A stretch of 7,381 bases of DNA, from contig NVXA01000009.1 of NCBI GenBank assembly GCA_002746395.1, positions 51,183 to 58,563 of the forward strand, in the 5' to 3' direction. This stretch comes from Paracoccaceae bacterium. GTDB taxonomy: Bacteria > Pseudomonadota > Alphaproteobacteria > Rhodobacterales > Rhodobacteraceae. Below are positions 6,376-7,381 of the stretch, piece after piece. Both the position numbers and the translations under genes were made by a program. How positions within the stretch are numbered: position 1 is the first letter of the stretch; each line of letters starts with the position of its first letter. A model generated the notes under the pieces. That model did not search any database, was not told the DNA's origin, and was given only the letters and a program-made list of their open reading frames with translations.

Positions 6376-6839
6376 TAGCTCACAGTCCCGCTTATATTAG
6401 CCAACGCACCGATAATAATCAGGACTACAAAAACAACGACCGTGCGATGCCAGAACGCGGCCGACGGGCCGCTACCCTCGCTGGCGAATTTCGCAACCGA
6501 GTGGTCACCGCCTTTGGCCACCGTTTCAGCCCTGCCTTTTCCACCAGCTTTGAGTGCCTGCGGAATAACGTAAAAATGCGCGATTAGTGCTGACACCGCA
6601 GAGAATACGGCCCCGAGGATTGCAACGGCACCACCGCTAAACCAAGCAAGGGTGACCAAGAGTACGGCGGCGATACTGAGAGATTTGAATAGTAACTTGG
6701 TCAATTTCATCTGGATTGGAACAAACTTTTCGCGCCCCATAATGGTAATCAATAAAGGTGATTGTATAAAGAAAAACCAGACATTTGCGCCAACTAGAAA
6801 ACCGGCGATGGCGAGGTCAATAACAACGATTACATGCAT
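6375..6839 (-). CDS. Small four-helix membrane protein of unknown function
   Basis: I do not recognise this 154-residue protein with confidence. Four hydrophobic segments are visible: about 4-25 (VVIDLAIAGFLVGANVWFFF), 50-67, 71-92 (AVAILGAVFSAVSALIAHFY) and 132-149 (VVVFVVLIIIGALANIS). A polar loop at about 94-130, with several Gly and Lys, separates helices 3 and 4. It has no signal-peptide cleavage site or enzyme motif that I can name. The layout (helix 1 with a G-rich face, a P-containing turn after helix 3, FWHR before the last helix) resembles DUF4149/TMEM205-like or DUF1772-like small membrane families, but this is only a resemblance. The ATG at 6839 has GGAG 6 nt upstream (6846-6849). 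It starts 32 nt after mfd ends on the same strand with no terminator between, so it may be co-transcribed with mfd. A hairpin terminator follows its stop. Confidence 0.8.
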   Translation of the reverse strand: MHVIVVIDLAIAGFLVGANVWFFFIQSPLLITIMGREKFVPIQMKLTKLLFKSLSIAAVLLVTLAWFSGGAVAILGAVFSAVSALIAHFYVIPQALKAGGKGRAETVAKGGDHSVAKFASEGSGPSAAFWHRTVVVFVVLIIIGALANISGTVS

Positions 6840-6871
6840 TTAAAGCTCCAAATGTTCTAAGGGATGGTACG

Positions 6872-7381
6872 CTACGGGGTTTTCTTTGCCAATACAGCCA
6901 AATCACGGGCAATCGCGAAAGCGCCTTTTATTTTTGCCGCATCGCTAGGCCAGTCGCGGCGCACGACGATTTTGTTGTCGCGCACTTTGGCCAAACCTTT
7001 TTGGGCGTGGATGAATTCAACCAAGCCTGCGGGGTTGGCGTATTTGTCCATGTGGAACTGGATTGTTGCGCCCTTGGGGCCACCGTCTAGACGGGCGATG
7101 CCTGCGCGACGGCACGCGGATTTTATGCGGACGATGTTTAGGAGGGTGTTCACTTCGCGCGGGAGTTTGCCGAAGCGGTCGATTAGTTCGGCGGCGAAAC
7201 CTTCCAGTTCAACCTTGCCGGATAGCGCCGAGAGGCGGCGGTAGAGGCCAAGGCGGATGTCGAGGTCTGACACATAATCGGCGGGGATCAGGACGGGGAC
7301 GCCGAGGTTGATCTGCGGGGACCACGCCTCGTCTGCGTCGGACAGGCCTTCTAGTTCGCCGGATTTCATCTTGGCGATGGC
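6872..7381 (-). CDS. mfd: Transcription-repair coupling factor Mfd, C-terminal end (cut by window edge)
   Basis: Only the last 169 residues of a protein normally about 1150 residues long. Mfd is an ATP-driven translocase that removes RNA polymerase stalled at DNA lesions and recruits UvrA. The visible part is the C-terminal TRCF domain plus the end of the translocase. It reads NLGVPVLIPADYVSDLDIRL, then GLYRRLSALSGKVELEGFAAELIDRFGKLPREVNTLLNIVRIK, then GIARLDGGPKGATIQF and NPAGLVEFI. The blocks LIDRFGxLP, the paired arginines of the LYRR segment and the NPxxLxxxI block align well with what I recall of E. coli Mfd. The helicase motifs and the UvrB-like module lie beyond the window. The stop is TAG at 6874-6872. 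The frame is intact to the window edge. Confidence 0.93.
   Translation of the reverse strand, partial: AIAKMKSGELEGLSDADEAWSPQINLGVPVLIPADYVSDLDIRLGLYRRLSALSGKVELEGFAAELIDRFGKLPREVNTLLNIVRIKSACRRAGIARLDGGPKGATIQFHMDKYANPAGLVEFIHAQKGLAKVRDNKIVVRRDWPSDAAKIKGAFAIARDLAVLAKKTP

Noticed and set aside
6324..6587. An 87-codon plus-strand open frame with GGAGG near 6326-6330
   Set aside because: It runs antisense to the well-supported membrane-protein gene, has low-complexity basic content and no family motifs, and is most likely a shadow frame. Its first codons overlap the inverted repeat and terminator hairpin.

Overview
The window looks like chromosomal core DNA from an alphaproteobacterium, most likely Rhodobacterales (Rhodobacter/Roseobacter lineage). 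Three things point there: the gene order dusB(nifR3)-ntrB-ntrC, the fused bifunctional ispDF, and an NtrC whose AAA+ domain has lost the sigma-54-contacting GAFTGA loop, a feature known from Rhodobacter capsulatus NtrC. Base composition is moderate (roughly 50-60% G+C in the stretches I counted). No transposase, integrase, phage gene, tRNA, rRNA or CRISPR array is visible.

Layout. Positions 1-2863 (minus strand) hold a tightly packed operon read right to left: dusB (tRNA-dihydrouridine synthase), ntrB (nitrogen sensor kinase/phosphatase) and the first 267 codons of ntrC (response regulator, cut by the window edge). dusB and ntrB share an ATGA overlap, and ntrB and ntrC are 1 nt apart. A divergent promoter region of about 125 bp (2864-2988) separates it from a plus-strand operon, ispDF-pgpA-pncC/cinA (2989-5098), whose genes are joined by ATGA and GTGA overlaps. 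These act in isoprenoid precursor synthesis, phosphatidylglycerol synthesis and NMN recycling. It runs head-on, with a 4-nt gap, into a minus-strand Coq10/RatA START-domain gene (5103-5555). A second divergent gap (5556-5660) leads to hpt, hypoxanthine phosphoribosyltransferase (5661-6200, plus).

Positions 6201-6374 lie between two convergent genes, where no gene promoter is needed. They nevertheless hold the most structured non-coding DNA in the window: three tandem 11-bp repeats, a perfect 10-bp inverted repeat, a flanking imperfect 17-bp direct repeat and a promoter-like TTGACG box. Beyond it, on the minus strand, are a small four-helix membrane protein of unknown function (6375-6839), with a hairpin terminator at its stop codon, and the last 169 codons of mfd, the transcription-repair coupling factor (6872-7381, cut by the edge).

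Most genes are ordinary housekeeping genes that are confidently identified. The points worth a second look are the GAFTGA-less NtrC, the repeat-rich convergent intergenic region, and the frequency of GTTAAC (nine copies seen). I found no evidence of a new multi-gene system.
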